DNA of 64,000 bases. Origin: Comamonas terrae. Lineage in GTDB: Bacteria > Pseudomonadota > Gammaproteobacteria > Burkholderiales > Burkholderiaceae_C. Of this stretch, positions 55,405 to 63,967 are shown piece after piece. The stretch's first letter is position 1. Every line of letters begins with the position of its first letter. The notes below the pieces were generated by a model. That model did no database searches and was not told the origin of the DNA. It saw only the letters and a program-made list of their open reading frames with translations. The stretch is taken from positions 124,001 to 188,000 of the forward strand of contig NZ_BCNT01000004.1 of the NCBI RefSeq assembly GCF_001544075.1. The letters run 5' to 3'. Position numbers and translations under genes: made by a program.

Positions 55405-56732
55405 ACCCCGCCGAACCGGACACAGTGCCACAGTTGGCCACTTCCGGCAGGCCGGGTTGTGGAAAACATTGCCCAACCGGGTCGGCCGGACCGATGGGCT
55501 TTTGTTGCACCGTTTTCGCCTCCGCTGCATGCCCGTGCTCTGCTGAACCGGTTCTGTTTCGGACGGTTCGTTGCCAGAAGACAGTCCGCCGTACTGCTGC
55601 CCGTCCTTGCCGCGGCAGGCGAACATCCGTCCGGCCTGCTTGAGGCCGCTCTCCGTGAATAAAAAAACCAGCAAAAACAGCGGTTTGCTGGATCGATTTC
55701 CTTGCTGCCTCCTCATGCAGAGCCCGGCAGCCGCCCTCGCTTGCCAGGCGTTGAAAATCCATTGAAATTTTTTGAATGATTTTTCCCGGAACTGCGGGAT
55801 GCAGAGGCAGCCGACTGGCCTCCAGGAACAGTCCTGCTTACACACAGGTGTGCAGAACATTCTGTGGATAAATTCCCTTTCAAACGCTTTTCCAGCTGCA
55901 TTTATCCCCAGCTCTGGAAGAGCGAGCCGCGCATCTTACGCCACTTTTCCCTGCAGCGGCGCGTGTATTCCGCTGGAGCCGGATTTTTTCCGCAGTTCAT
56001 GTCGACAAACGCAGCAGAACACCCTCGTGCCGATCCGGAAAAACAAGGAAGACCGAACTTGGCCCCGGTTGTTCTTTGGAAGTTTTATAAAAAAATAGTC
56101 GTAGTAGTAAAGGTCGCTCCAGGCTGTTGATAACTTGAAAAAATATATAAAAATCAAGGAAATTCCTCGAGGATAACGATGTGCATGGACATGCTTTGCC
56201 GCTGTCCTGCTGGAATGAACAAGTCTGGCTGAATGGTTCTTTCTGTGCACAAGTAAAAATTTCTTGCGCACTTGTCCACAGTTTTCCACGACAAGGAATT
56301 TTTATAGGTATCTCCATGAATCCATTGAAAAACAAAAGTTTTTAGCTCACTTTTTTATAGTGAACAAGGATTGAAAAGGTTCTTCTACACCTGCATGGCG
56401 CTGTCTGTGTCCATGCATGCGGGCGTTTTCCAGTGATCTGAAGAACGCTTTTTTTATTCAACGCAGCGGAATGGCTGTGAAAAATGCGTCCTTGGTTGTT
56501 ATTCCTAGACTTAGTTTTTTAATTAGTAGTAATAGTAAGTGATCCACTTAAGTGTTGATAAGTGTTAAAACATATTAAAAATCAATAACTTGTGTTGACG
56601 TTAAACATGTGTCTGAAGGCCTGTTGCCGCTGTCCTCGTTTTGGGTACAACTTGGGGCGGCGGCCACGGCTTGTGGAAAACGTCAAAGATCCATGTTTTT
56701 TATCACCATGTTTTTCCACAGGTGCATGCGGG
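55405..56732. other. Long AT-rich non-coding region, candidate chromosomal origin
   Basis: About 1.3 kb without a credible gene. DnaA-box matches: TGTGGATAA at 55863-55871 (perfect); TGTGGAAAA at 55458-55466 and 56672-56680, TTTTCCACA at 56712-56720 and TGTGAAAAA at 56476-56484 (TTTTNCACA form); TTATCCCCA at 55902-55910 and TTGTCCACA at 56272-56280 (one mismatch each). AT-rich blocks lie at 56080-56160 and 56510-56610. Two TAG/TAA trinucleotide runs resemble DnaA-trios (next entry). Confidence 0.6.
56524..56538 (+). other. DnaA-trio-like run (second at 56096-56110)
   Basis: TAGTAGTAATAGTAA is five consecutive TAG/TAA triplets, the sequence form of the DnaA-trio element that DnaA uses to melt bacterial origins (3'-GAT repeats read 5' to 3' as TAG). 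A second run, TAG-TCG-TAG-TAG-TAA, lies at 56096-56110. Both are inside AT-rich sequence with DnaA boxes 40-160 bp away. Confidence 0.5.
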
Positions 56733-56762
56733 CAAAAAAAAGCCACCCTGTCGCGGGTGGCT
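56733..56762 (-). terminator. Terminator of pagL
   Basis: On the minus strand AGCCACCC and GGGTGGCT form an 8-bp stem, followed by eight T residues, 54 bp after the pagL stop. Confidence 0.85.
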
Positions 56763-56815
56763 GGTATGGAAGTGGCCTGCCTGCCTAGGCCGGCCCGGCG
56801 GCCGAAGTCGGCGGC

Positions 56816-57391
56816 CTAGAAATGGCGCACATAGCGCAGCTGCAGAAAGTTCTCTCCCGGATTGGGTTCCTTGATGCCTGCGTTGGAAAGATGCTCGAGG
56901 CGCAGGCTGACCTCGTTCCTCAGTTGCTCGCCGAACAGATAGCCCACACCGATATGGGTGGCAAAGTTGAAGCGCGTGGAGAATTCCTTGTGGTCGGTGA
57001 TGTAGCGGCGGTTGGTGGCGTAGCTCACGCCTATGCCGGCCTCCGCAAACCAGGGGGACTGGCCCTGGTCGGGGCGCCAGCGCAGCGTGGGCTTGGCGCC
57101 GAGGACCCAGGTCGAGCGGTTGCTGCCTTCGTATCTGGCGGACCAGTGGCTGCCCCAGATGTCCCAGTAGCCGGTGACCAGGCCGCCGCCCAGGCGGTAG
57201 CTCCACTGGCTCCAGGGAATGGTGGCGCCCAGGGTCCAGCTGTCCGTGCCATGCTCCGCCGCGCCGTACTGCAGGTACATGCCGGGATTGTTTTGTGAAC
57301 TACCCGGTATGTTCTGTGCAAAACTGTCTGTGCTGACCAGCATTGCCAGCACGGCAATCGCATATCCCCCGTGAAATTTTCGTTTTTGCAT
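56816..57391 (-). CDS. pagL: Lipid A 3-O-deacylase PagL
   Basis: A 191-residue outer-membrane enzyme with a signal peptide (to about residue 25, STDSFA) and a beta-barrel pattern ending in Phe. RLEHLSNAGIKEPNPGEN (164-181) contains the His167 and Ser169 of the PagL catalytic motif (HxSN), with Glu180 the probable third residue. It would remove the 3-position acyl chain of lipid A. AAGGGG precedes the ATG. No regulator is adjacent. Confidence 0.9.
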   Translation of the reverse strand: MQKRKFHGGYAIAVLAMLVSTDSFAQNIPGSSQNNPGMYLQYGAAEHGTDSWTLGATIPWSQWSYRLGGGLVTGYWDIWGSHWSARYEGSNRSTWVLGAKPTLRWRPDQGQSPWFAEAGIGVSYATNRRYITDHKEFSTRFNFATHIGVGYLFGEQLRNEVSLRLEHLSNAGIKEPNPGENFLQLRYVRHF

Positions 57392-57596
57392 GGTAACTGC
57401 CCCTTAAGTGACGTGAACTTCGCAGTCTGCCCGATGGGTTGGGATGGCGCTGCGGCAACGCCGGTTTCTGGCAAGCTGTGTATATCACTGTAGTAATAAA
57501 TCCTGCTGGAGATGTCGGCAGGGGCAGGGGACCGCAGTCAGCAAAAGCTGAATCCTGGAAGCCCCGGGGAAGAGGCGGGGGCAAGCTGCAGCAGCA

Positions 57597-57630
57597 AAAA
57601 AGCCCCCGGCCTGTGCAGGCCGGGGGCTTT
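57597..57630 (-). terminator. Terminator of the Spy-like gene
   Basis: On the minus strand AAAGCCCCCGGCCTG and CAGGCCGGGGGCTTT form a long, near-perfect stem with T run, 21 bp after the stop. Confidence 0.9.
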
Positions 57631-57650
57631 GGCGTTCAGCGCAGCTGTGC

Positions 57651-58217
57651 TTATTGGGCGGCAGGAGCCGATGCCGGTGCAGCCGGGCGTTCGTGCCCGG
57701 GCTTGCCGCCATGCGGTCCATGGTGCGGGCGGGGGCCATGGTGCATGCGCAGGGTTTCGGCATCGAAGGTCTTTTGCTGCTCGGCCGTCAGCTGGGCATA
57801 GAAGGCCTTGGTGGCTTGCGCGCGGCGATCCATCTCGGCATTGCGGTGTTCGCGCATTTCACGCATCTTGTCGATGCGCTGGGGAGTCGTGAGCTTGGCA
57901 AAGGCTTCGCGGTCCATGCGGGCAGGGCGTTCGCCGGGCTTCATGGCGGCGGCGTAGGTGTTCCAGGCGGATTCCTGGGCCGGGGTCAGCTTCAGGTCGG
58001 CCTTGAGCTTGGCGATGCGCTGCTGCATGTGCTCCATGCGTTCGGCGCGCCTGTCTTCCATATTGCCCTGGCCATGCTTGTGCTGGGGCGCTGCCTGGGC
58101 GGTTGCCGCGGCGGGGGCTGCGGGCGCCGTAGTCTGGGCGAAACTGGGCAGGCTCAGCGAGGCGAGCAGGGCGGAGGCGATGGCTGCGCTGGTGAGCGTC
58201 TTGTGAAAGCGGGTCAT
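57651..58217 (-). CDS. Spy/CpxP-like periplasmic protein
   Basis: A 188-residue protein with a signal peptide (to about residue 27, LPSFAQ), an Ala/Pro linker and a helical domain with two LTxxQ motifs (LKLTPAQESAW at about 75-85 and LTAEQQKTF at about 143-151), the Spy/CpxP hallmark. The C-terminal tail is His/Pro/Gly-rich and could bind metal (HHGPRPHHGPHGG). Spy-like proteins act as periplasmic chaperones or stress sensors; the role here is inferred. Confidence 0.85.
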   Translation of the reverse strand: MTRFHKTLTSAAIASALLASLSLPSFAQTTAPAAPAAATAQAAPQHKHGQGNMEDRRAERMEHMQQRIAKLKADLKLTPAQESAWNTYAAAMKPGERPARMDREAFAKLTTPQRIDKMREMREHRNAEMDRRAQATKAFYAQLTAEQQKTFDAETLRMHHGPRPHHGPHGGKPGHERPAAPASAPAAQ

Positions 58218-58476
58218 GCCGGGTTCCTTTCTTGCGAAGTGGATGAAGGGCCGCTCGGTGTTGCTCCAGTGTGGGCATCCGGCAGCGGATGACTGAAGTG
58301 TGGGGTGCCCATGTTTCTGCGGCGTGTGGTTTTGCAGCCGGTCTGTAAAGTATTACGAACGGGTTCTTTAGTTGCTGCGCACAATGGCCGCTGTGGACGT
58401 TGGGCGCATGCCCGTGTTTTGTGTCCGGTCCGGGGCGCCGAGAGGGCGACCGGCCGATGAGTCGAAAAGGTTTTTG

Positions 58477-59526
58477 ATGTTCAAAAACATGATTGTTTAT
58501 CGCATTGCCGAAGGATGGCAAAGCGATCTGCAGGTGCTGGAGGAGGCGTTGAGCAAGACGCCGTTTGCCGAGTGCGGCGCAACCCAGGAGCGCAGCGCCG
58601 GCTGGGTGCCGCCGCGCGGCGAGCAGCACGGGCCGCTGGCCGAGAGCGTGGCGGGCCAGTGGGTGCTGCGCTTCATGACCGAGGCCAAGATGCTGCCGGC
58701 CAGCGTGCTCAACCGCAAGGTCAACGAGAAGGCCGAGCACATCGAGAAAACCGAAGGCCGCAAGCCCGGCAAGAAGGAAAAGAAGGAACTCAAGGACGAG
58801 GCCAAGCTGGACCTGCTGCCCATGGCCTTCACCAAGCAGGGCAGCATGTGGGTGTGGATCGATCCGCAGGCCCGCACGCTGGTGCTGGACACCGGCAGCC
58901 AGGCGCGTGCCGACGAGGTGGTGAGCCTGCTGGTGGAAGGCCTGCCGGGCTTCGCGCTGGCCCTGGTCGATACCCAGACCAGCCCGCAGGCGGCCATGGC
59001 GCACTGGCTGATGACGCAGGAACCGCCGGCCGGCTTCAGCGTGGACCGCGAGTGCGAACTCAAGGCCGCGGACGAATCCAAGGCCGTGGTGCGCTATGCG
59101 CGCCATCCGCTCGACATCGACGAGGTGCGCCAGCACATCGAGCACGGCAAGCTGCCGACCAAGCTGGCCATGACCTGGGACGACCGCGTGAGCTTTGTGC
59201 TCACCGAGGGCCTGCAGATCAAGAAGATCGCGCTGCTCGACGCGGTGATGGACGGGCAGTCCCGGGACGATGGCGGTTTCGATACCGATGTGGCCATTGC
59301 CACGGGCGAGCTGTCGCGCCTGATTCCGGATCTGATCGAGGCGCTGGGCGGGGAAGGGCGCACGGGCTTGGGCGCTGGTCTGCCTGCCGCCTTGCAGGAC
59401 CGCGCGCAGGCATCTGAAACGCTGCCTGTGCGCCTGGCGCAGGCCGGCAAGGGGACAGGCAGGGTGGCCCTGACCGGGCCCGCTGCAGCGCCTGTGGACA
59501 CGGCGCCCGAGGAAGCGCCGTTCTGA
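58477..59526 (+). CDS. rdgC: Recombination-associated protein RdgC
   Basis: A 349-residue protein beginning MFKNMIVYRIAEGW, with GQWVLRFMTEAKMLPASVLN, SMWVWIDPQARTLVLDTGS and LPTKLAMTWDDRVSFVLTEGL in the family order. RdgC forms a ring dimer that binds DNA and limits RecA. The C-terminal 50 residues (after about 290) are Ala/Gly-rich and longer than in E. coli. It stands alone, not in an operon. Confidence 0.93.
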   Translation: MFKNMIVYRIAEGWQSDLQVLEEALSKTPFAECGATQERSAGWVPPRGEQHGPLAESVAGQWVLRFMTEAKMLPASVLNRKVNEKAEHIEKTEGRKPGKKEKKELKDEAKLDLLPMAFTKQGSMWVWIDPQARTLVLDTGSQARADEVVSLLVEGLPGFALALVDTQTSPQAAMAHWLMTQEPPAGFSVDRECELKAADESKAVVRYARHPLDIDEVRQHIEHGKLPTKLAMTWDDRVSFVLTEGLQIKKIALLDAVMDGQSRDDGGFDTDVAIATGELSRLIPDLIEALGGEGRTGLGAGLPAALQDRAQASETLPVRLAQAGKGTGRVALTGPAAAPVDTAPEEAPF

Positions 59527-59544
59527 GCGGTATTGCGCTATGTA

Positions 59545-59630
59545 AATCGAAGCTATTGACGCTTGCCGGCAAACGATCTGGTGCTTTATGAATACTGAGA
59601 TTGTTTGCTAACAGGCGCCAGCCGCTATCA
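59545..59630. repeat. Short dispersed intergenic repeat (copy C)
   Basis: AAGCTATTGACGCTTGCCGG near the left and CAGGCGCCAGCCGCTATC near the right are half-motifs of the repeat family, here flanking AT-rich sequence between rdgC and the thiolase gene. Confidence 0.4.
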
Positions 59631-59635
59631 AAAAC

Positions 59636-59668
59636 AAAGGCCTGTCCGGCATGAGCCGGCAGGCCTTT
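59636..59668 (-). terminator. Terminator of the thiolase gene
   Basis: AAAGGCCTG plus CCGGC pairs with GCCGG plus CAGGCCTTT. On the minus strand it is followed by GTTTTTG, 25 bp after the thiolase stop. Confidence 0.88.
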
Positions 59669-59693
59669 GCTGATGGAGCGTTCAACCGATCGA

Positions 59694-60881
59694 TCAGACG
59701 CGCTCGAAGATGGCGGCAATGCCCTGGCCGCCGCCGATGCACATGGTCACCAGCGCATAGCGGCCGCCCGTGCGCTGCAGCTCGGCAATGGCCTTGGTGG
59801 TGATGATGGCGCCTGTGGCGCCCACAGGATGGCCCAGCGAGATGCCCGAGCCGTTGGGATTGACCTTGGCCGGATCCAGGCCCAGTTGCTGGATGACGGC
59901 GCAGGCCTGGGCGGCAAAGGCTTCGTTGGCTTCGATGACGTCCATGTCGTCGATCTTCAGGCCGGTGCGCTGCAGCACCTTCTGCGTGGCCGGAACCGGG
60001 CCTATGCCCATGTAGGCCGGCTCCACGCCGGCGTGGGCATAGCCGACCAGGCGCGCCAGCGGCTTGAGGCCCAGCGCGCCCACGCGGTCGCCGGCGGCCA
60101 GCAGCACGGCCGCTGCGCCGTCGTTGATGCCCGAGGCATTGCCGGCCGTCACCGTGCCGCCTTCCTTCCTGAACGCAGGCTTCATGCCGGCCAGGGTTTC
60201 GAGCGTGGTGTTGCCGCGCACATGCTCGTCGGTGTCGAACAGCACCGTGCCCTTGCGCGTGGCGATCTCCACGGGGACGATCTGTTCCTTGAAGCGGCCG
60301 GCCTCGATGGCCGCGGCGGCGCGCTGCTGGCTGATCACGGCCAGCTCATCCTGCATGTCGCGGCTGATCTTGTAGCGTTCGGCCACATTCTCGGCCGTGA
60401 TGCCCATGTGCATCTTCTGCCAGGGGTCGTGCAGTATGCCCAGCATGTAGTCGATGCTCTTGGCGTCGCCCATGCGCGCGCCCCAGCGCGAGGCCTGGTC
60501 GAAGTAGGGGCCGCGGCTCATGGATTCGGAGCCGGCACCGATGGCCACGTCGCAATCGCCCAGGGCGATGGCCTGGGCCGCCGAGACGATGGCCTGCAGG
60601 CCCGAGCCGCACAGGCGGTTGACGTTGAAGGCCGGTGTCTCGATAGGGCAGCCCGCATCGATGGCTGCCACGCGCGAGAGGTAGGCGTCGCGCGTGTCGG
60701 TGGGGATCACATTGCCCATGACCACATGGCCGACGGCGTCGGCGGCGATGCCGGCACGCGCGATGGCGGCCTTGACCACGGTGGTGGCCAGCTGGGTATT
60801 GGGAACGTCCTTGAGGCTGCCGCCGAAGGTGCCGATGGCCGTGCGGGCGGTGCTGACGACGAAGATGTCTCGGGTGCTCAT
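59694..60881 (-). CDS. bktB: Beta-ketothiolase / acetyl-CoA acetyltransferase, BktB-like
   Basis: A 395-residue thiolase with active-site Cys90 in NRLCGSGLQAI, GHPVGATGA (His) and CIGGGQGIAA (second Cys) near the end. Over most of its length it resembles Cupriavidus necator BktB. It condenses or cleaves acyl-CoA units; BktB feeds polyhydroxyalkanoate and accepts longer 3-ketoacyl-CoAs. ATG 60881 (MSTRDIFVVSTARTAIG) is chosen over a longer frame. It is monocistronic between two non-coding gaps. Confidence 0.92.
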   Translation of the reverse strand: MSTRDIFVVSTARTAIGTFGGSLKDVPNTQLATTVVKAAIARAGIAADAVGHVVMGNVIPTDTRDAYLSRVAAIDAGCPIETPAFNVNRLCGSGLQAIVSAAQAIALGDCDVAIGAGSESMSRGPYFDQASRWGARMGDAKSIDYMLGILHDPWQKMHMGITAENVAERYKISRDMQDELAVISQQRAAAAIEAGRFKEQIVPVEIATRKGTVLFDTDEHVRGNTTLETLAGMKPAFRKEGGTVTAGNASGINDGAAAVLLAAGDRVGALGLKPLARLVGYAHAGVEPAYMGIGPVPATQKVLQRTGLKIDDMDVIEANEAFAAQACAVIQQLGLDPAKVNPNGSGISLGHPVGATGAIITTKAIAELQRTGGRYALVTMCIGGGQGIAAIFERV

Positions 60882-61021
60882 GCGCTGTGTCTCCTGAAGA
60901 AGGGCCGTGCGAGGCGGAAAAGTGCGGCCCGGTGCTTTGCCGGGCGTCGTTCCGGGTCCATTGTGCAGCACAGCAATCGTGAGCGGCTGTCACGGCCGAG
61001 CCAGTCCGCCGGCGGGAGCCG

Positions 61022-61037
61022 GGTTTCACGTGAAACC
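61022..61037. promoter_or_regulatory. parS centromere-like site 1
   Basis: GGTTTCACGTGAAACC has the 14-bp core GTTTCACGTGAAAC of the consensus parS (TGTTTCACGTGAAACA). Only the outermost base on each side differs. It lies in the thiolase-cueR gap, outside any gene. ParB binding is expected. Confidence 0.85.
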
Positions 61038-61056
61038 GCCGTGGTCTGCCCGGATG

Positions 61057-61551
61057 TCAGGCGCGCGCGGCGGCGCGCTTGCCGCGTCCGCGCGGGGCGG
61101 GGGCAGGGGGCGCCGCAGCGGGGGCATCCAGCGGCGTATCGGCGCTGGCCAGGTCGTCGAGGATGGGGCATTCCGGCCGGTCGTCGCCATGGCAGCAGTG
61201 GGCCAGGGTCTGCAGCGTGCGCTGCATGGACTGCATGGCGGCAATGCGCTCGGCCAGGGCCGCGATATGGCGCTGGGCGATGGCCTTGACCTGGCTGCTG
61301 GCGCGGCCCTGGTCCTGCCACAGGCCCAGCAGCGTGCCGATTTCTTCCATGGAAAAACCCAGGTCCCGGCCGCGGCGGATGAAGCGCAGCGCATGCACGT
61401 CGGCCTCGGTGTACTGGCGGTAGCCGCTGTCGGTGCGGTGCACGGGCGGCAGCAGCCCCAGCGATTCGTAATGGCGCACCATGCGCGCCGACACGCCCGC
61501 GCGCCGCGCGGCTTCGCCGATGGGGACGGGCCAATGTGAAGAGGTAAGCAT
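61057..61551 (-). CDS. cueR: MerR-family copper-responsive regulator, CueR-like
   Basis: A 164-residue MerR regulator: N-terminal winged helix (IGEAARRAGVSARMVRHYESLGLL), dimerisation helix, and a metal loop with Cys119, Cys120 and Cys128 (CCHGDDRPECPIL). The eight-residue spacing of Cys120-Cys128 is that of CueR's Cu(I)-binding pair. A disordered Ala/Pro tail adds 25 residues. It lies downstream of copZ on the same strand and probably activates the promoter before copZ. Confidence 0.88.
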   Translation of the reverse strand: MLTSSHWPVPIGEAARRAGVSARMVRHYESLGLLPPVHRTDSGYRQYTEADVHALRFIRRGRDLGFSMEEIGTLLGLWQDQGRASSQVKAIAQRHIAALAERIAAMQSMQRTLQTLAHCCHGDDRPECPILDDLASADTPLDAPAAAPPAPAPRGRGKRAAARA

Positions 61552-61584
61552 GGTGGTTTTCCCCGTGTGAATCGTGATGCCGGG

Positions 61585-61682
61585 CCCAAGCCAGAGACGC
61601 CGAGCAAGAGCCGCCCCGCGGTGGGGGCGCCTAGCCGAAGGCGTCGTCCTCTTTGGGCGAAGCCGCGTCGGCGGCTCAGGGC
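61585..61682. repeat. Dispersed intergenic repeat, minus orientation
   Basis: The reverse complement contains CCCTGAGCCGC, then GAGGACGACGCCTTCG, then GGGGCGGCTCTTGCTCGGCG and CTGGCTTGG, the same block order as 15776-15857. The first TGA is the copZ stop itself. Confidence 0.65.
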
Positions 61683-61873
61683 GTAACCTCGTACCCCTCT
61701 TCGGCGATGGCCGTGCTCAGCGCTTCGCGCGGGGCATCGCTTTGCACCTCGACGCGGTGGGCGGACCGGTCGATCTTCACCTGGGCTGCGGCGTCCACGC
61801 CCTGCACCGCCTGGGTCACGGCGCGTTCGCAATGGCCGCAGGTCATGCCCTGGACTTCGAAAACATGTTGCAT
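61676..61873 (-). CDS. copZ: Copper chaperone CopZ
   Basis: A 65-residue heavy-metal-associated domain with the GMTCGHC motif (Cys12, Cys15) and the ferredoxin-like alternation of strands and helices (VQGVDAAAQVKIDRSAHRV). It hands Cu(I) to a P-type ATPase. None is present beside it. A CueR-type promoter lies upstream and cueR downstream. Confidence 0.92.
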   Translation of the reverse strand: MQHVFEVQGMTCGHCERAVTQAVQGVDAAAQVKIDRSAHRVEVQSDAPREALSTAIAEEGYEVTP

Positions 61874-61933
61874 CTGATCACTCCTTGTGGATGGGGCAGG
61901 CCGCGGGATGCGGCTCCATGGCTTGGATGATCA

Positions 61934-61957
61934 ACCCTAACACCATGGCAAGGTCAA
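61934..61957 (-). promoter_or_regulatory. CueR-type promoter/operator of copZ
   Basis: On the minus strand ACCTTGCCATGGTGTTAGGGT carries ACC/GGT symmetric ends and a spaced dyad, as MerR/CueR sites do. TTGACC acts as the -35, and a 19-bp spacer, longer than the standard 17, leads to GATCAT as a possible -10. The long spacer is the usual MerR signature. Confidence 0.6.
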
Positions 61958-62151
61958 GCGCCGGGCAAGCCAATTCCCGGGACGGGGTTGATGCAGGACA
62001 AACAGCCGGGATTTGGCGTTTTCTGCGGCCGGGAGTGTTGGAGATAAGCATTTCCCGTCATGGAAAAGTCGCGGTTTTTTGACAAACTGAAACAATTTGT
62101 GTTTTCTGATGTAAAACGCGCGGTTGGATTCAAAGGATCAGAGGTAGACAG

Positions 62152-63831
62152 ATGAACATGTTGGGAATGATGCGGCGCTTCTCCATACGCACGCGCATGC
62201 TGGGCGCGATTGGCGTGGTGATGGTGCTGCTGGGCTTGTTGGGCAGTGCGGGCATGCTGGGCATGTTCCGCATCCAGAGCATGAGCCAGGAGTTTTTGGA
62301 CAACTCGTACGTCAAGATGGGCTACATGGCCGAACTGCGCACGCAGCTGGGCGCGATACGCGCGCACGAGAAGGACATGATCATCCAGTACGAGCGCGCC
62401 GAGGAAGTGCGCAAGGCCTACAACCAGTGGGCCGAGTCCATGGAGAAGGCCAAGGCGGTGCTGGGCCACTTCACGAGCGACGACAACGCGCAGGACGATG
62501 CGGTGGCCAAGGGCATCATCACGCGCATCGACAACTACCGCAAATCCTTCGAGCATGTGGCGCGCCAGCTGGAGGCCGGCGGCTACGACTCGGCCACCAC
62601 GGCCAACCGCATGAGCGGCAAGGCCCTGGCCGAAGTGGCGGAAGCCGAGAAGCTGATGCAGCAGCTGAACCAGCTGTTGCGCGAGCAGTCCGATGCGCTG
62701 GCCGCCGCCGAGCGCGATGTGGCCGAGCAGACGCGCTGGATGTTCATCGGTGCCGTGGTGCTGACGCTGGTGGTGGTGGTGCCGCTGACGCTGCTGAACA
62801 TGCGCTCGATCTGCACGCCGCTCGTTGAGGCACGCCAGATGGCGCTGACCATCGCCAGCGGCGACCTGTCGCAACAGGTGCAAGTCTCGGGCCGCGACGA
62901 GCTGGCCGAGCTGCAGCACGCGCTGGAGCAGATGCAACAGGGGCTGAGTGCCATGGTCACGCAGGTGCGCGACGCCAGCGGCAATATCGCCACGGCCAGC
63001 CAGGAGATCGCGACCGGCAACCAGGACCTGTCGGCGCGCACCGAGCAGACGGCCAGCAATGTGCAGGAGACGGTGGCTTCGCTGTCCCAGCTCACGGCCA
63101 CGGTGCAGCAGACGGCATCGTCGTCCCAGCTGGCCAACCAGCTGGCTTCCTCGGCCTCGGGCACGGCCAAGCAGGGCGGCCAGATCGTGAACCAGGCAGT
63201 GGTCAGCATGCAGGAGATCTCGGCGTCGAGCCGCAAGATCGGCGACATCATCGGCCTGATCGACTCCATCGCCTTCCAGACCAACATCCTGGCCCTGAAT
63301 GCGGCCGTGGAGGCAGCCCGCGCAGGCGAGCAGGGCCGCGGCTTCGCCGTGGTGGCGGGCGAGGTGCGCAGCCTGGCCCAGCGGTCGGCCCAGGCCGCCA
63401 GCGAGATCAAGGGCCTGATCAACACCAGCGTGCAAGCCGTGGATGTGGGCGTGCGCCAGGTGGAGGACGCGGGCAAGACCATGCAGGCCATTGTGGACAG
63501 CGTGCAGCGCGTGGGCGACATCATCGGCGAGATCACGGCCGCCTCCAGCGAACAGTCGCTGGGCATTGGCCAGGTCAACCAGGCCGTGGGCGACATCGAC
63601 CGCATGACGCAGCAGAATGCCGCGCTGGTGGAGGAGTCGGCTGCCGCGGCCGAGTCCCTGCGCGAGCAGGCGTCGCGGCTGGCGCAGGTGGTCAGCCAGT
63701 TTCGCGTGGCAGGCGGCATGCAGGCGCTGCAGCCCGCGCGCCATCCGGGCCTGGCGCCGGCCCGCAGCGCCGTGCGCACTGCGATTGCCGCGCCTGCAAG
63801 CCAAGAGCCGCAACTGCTGGAAAACGCCTGA
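62152..63831 (+). CDS. Methyl-accepting chemotaxis protein
   Basis: A 559-residue chemoreceptor: two transmembrane helices (about 17-38 and 195-215), a periplasmic four-helix-bundle ligand domain between, a HAMP region, and a long cytoplasmic coiled coil. The tip contains the conserved hairpin [20 protein letters not shown] and [19 protein letters not shown]. It signals through CheW/CheA to flagella. The ligand is unknown. The N-terminal sequence [15 protein letters not shown] is basic, as in Tar/Tsr. There is no C-terminal NWETF-type motif for CheR. Confidence 0.92.
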   Translation: MNMLGMMRRFSIRTRMLGAIGVVMVLLGLLGSAGMLGMFRIQSMSQEFLDNSYVKMGYMAELRTQLGAIRAHEKDMIIQYERAEEVRKAYNQWAESMEKAKAVLGHFTSDDNAQDDAVAKGIITRIDNYRKSFEHVARQLEAGGYDSATTANRMSGKALAEVAEAEKLMQQLNQLLREQSDALAAAERDVAEQTRWMFIGAVVLTLVVVVPLTLLNMRSICTPLVEARQMALTIASGDLSQQVQVSGRDELAELQHALEQMQQGLSAMVTQVRDASGNIATASQEIATGNQDLSARTEQTASNVQETVASLSQLTATVQQTASSSQLANQLASSASGTAKQGGQIVNQAVVSMQEISASSRKIGDIIGLIDSIAFQTNILALNAAVEAARAGEQGRGFAVVAGEVRSLAQRSAQAASEIKGLINTSVQAVDVGVRQVEDAGKTMQAIVDSVQRVGDIIGEITAASSEQSLGIGQVNQAVGDIDRMTQQNAALVEESAAAAESLREQASRLAQVVSQFRVAGGMQALQPARHPGLAPARSAVRTAIAAPASQEPQLLENA

Positions 63832-63847
63832 CCGGCCACCGGCCAGC

Positions 63848-63884
63848 AAAAAGCCCGGCAGCGACGATGCTGCCGGGCTTTTTT
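63848..63884 (+). terminator. Terminator of the chemoreceptor gene
   Basis: AAGCCCGGCAGC and GCTGCCGGGCTT form a 12-bp stem with a 6-base loop and T run, 16 bp after the stop. Confidence 0.93.
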
Positions 63885-63889
63885 ATCTT

Positions 63890-63950
63890 GCAGCTACTGA
63901 AAACATAGCTGCTGGCGCTTGCCCCTTCAAGGCTGCAGGCGCCATATGCC
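63890..63950. repeat. Short dispersed intergenic repeat (copy B)
   Basis: ACATAGCTGCTGGCGCTTGC followed by GCAGGCGCCATATGCC: the same GCTGCTxGCGCTTG half-motif as copies A and D, between the terminator and parS site 2. Confidence 0.45.
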
Positions 63951-63951
63951 T

Positions 63952-63967
63952 TGTTTCACGTGAATCA
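63952..63967. promoter_or_regulatory. parS centromere-like site 2
   Basis: TGTTTCACGTGAATCA differs from consensus parS (TGTTTCACGTGAAACA) at one base. It overlaps the stop codon of the partial gene at the right edge and is 2.9 kb from site 1. Confidence 0.8.

Noticed and set aside
55425-56130. Several 60-108-codon frames in the block after dinG
   Set aside because: They overlap each other in different frames, lack ribosome-binding sites and have composition unlike real proteins; the region is better explained as non-coding.
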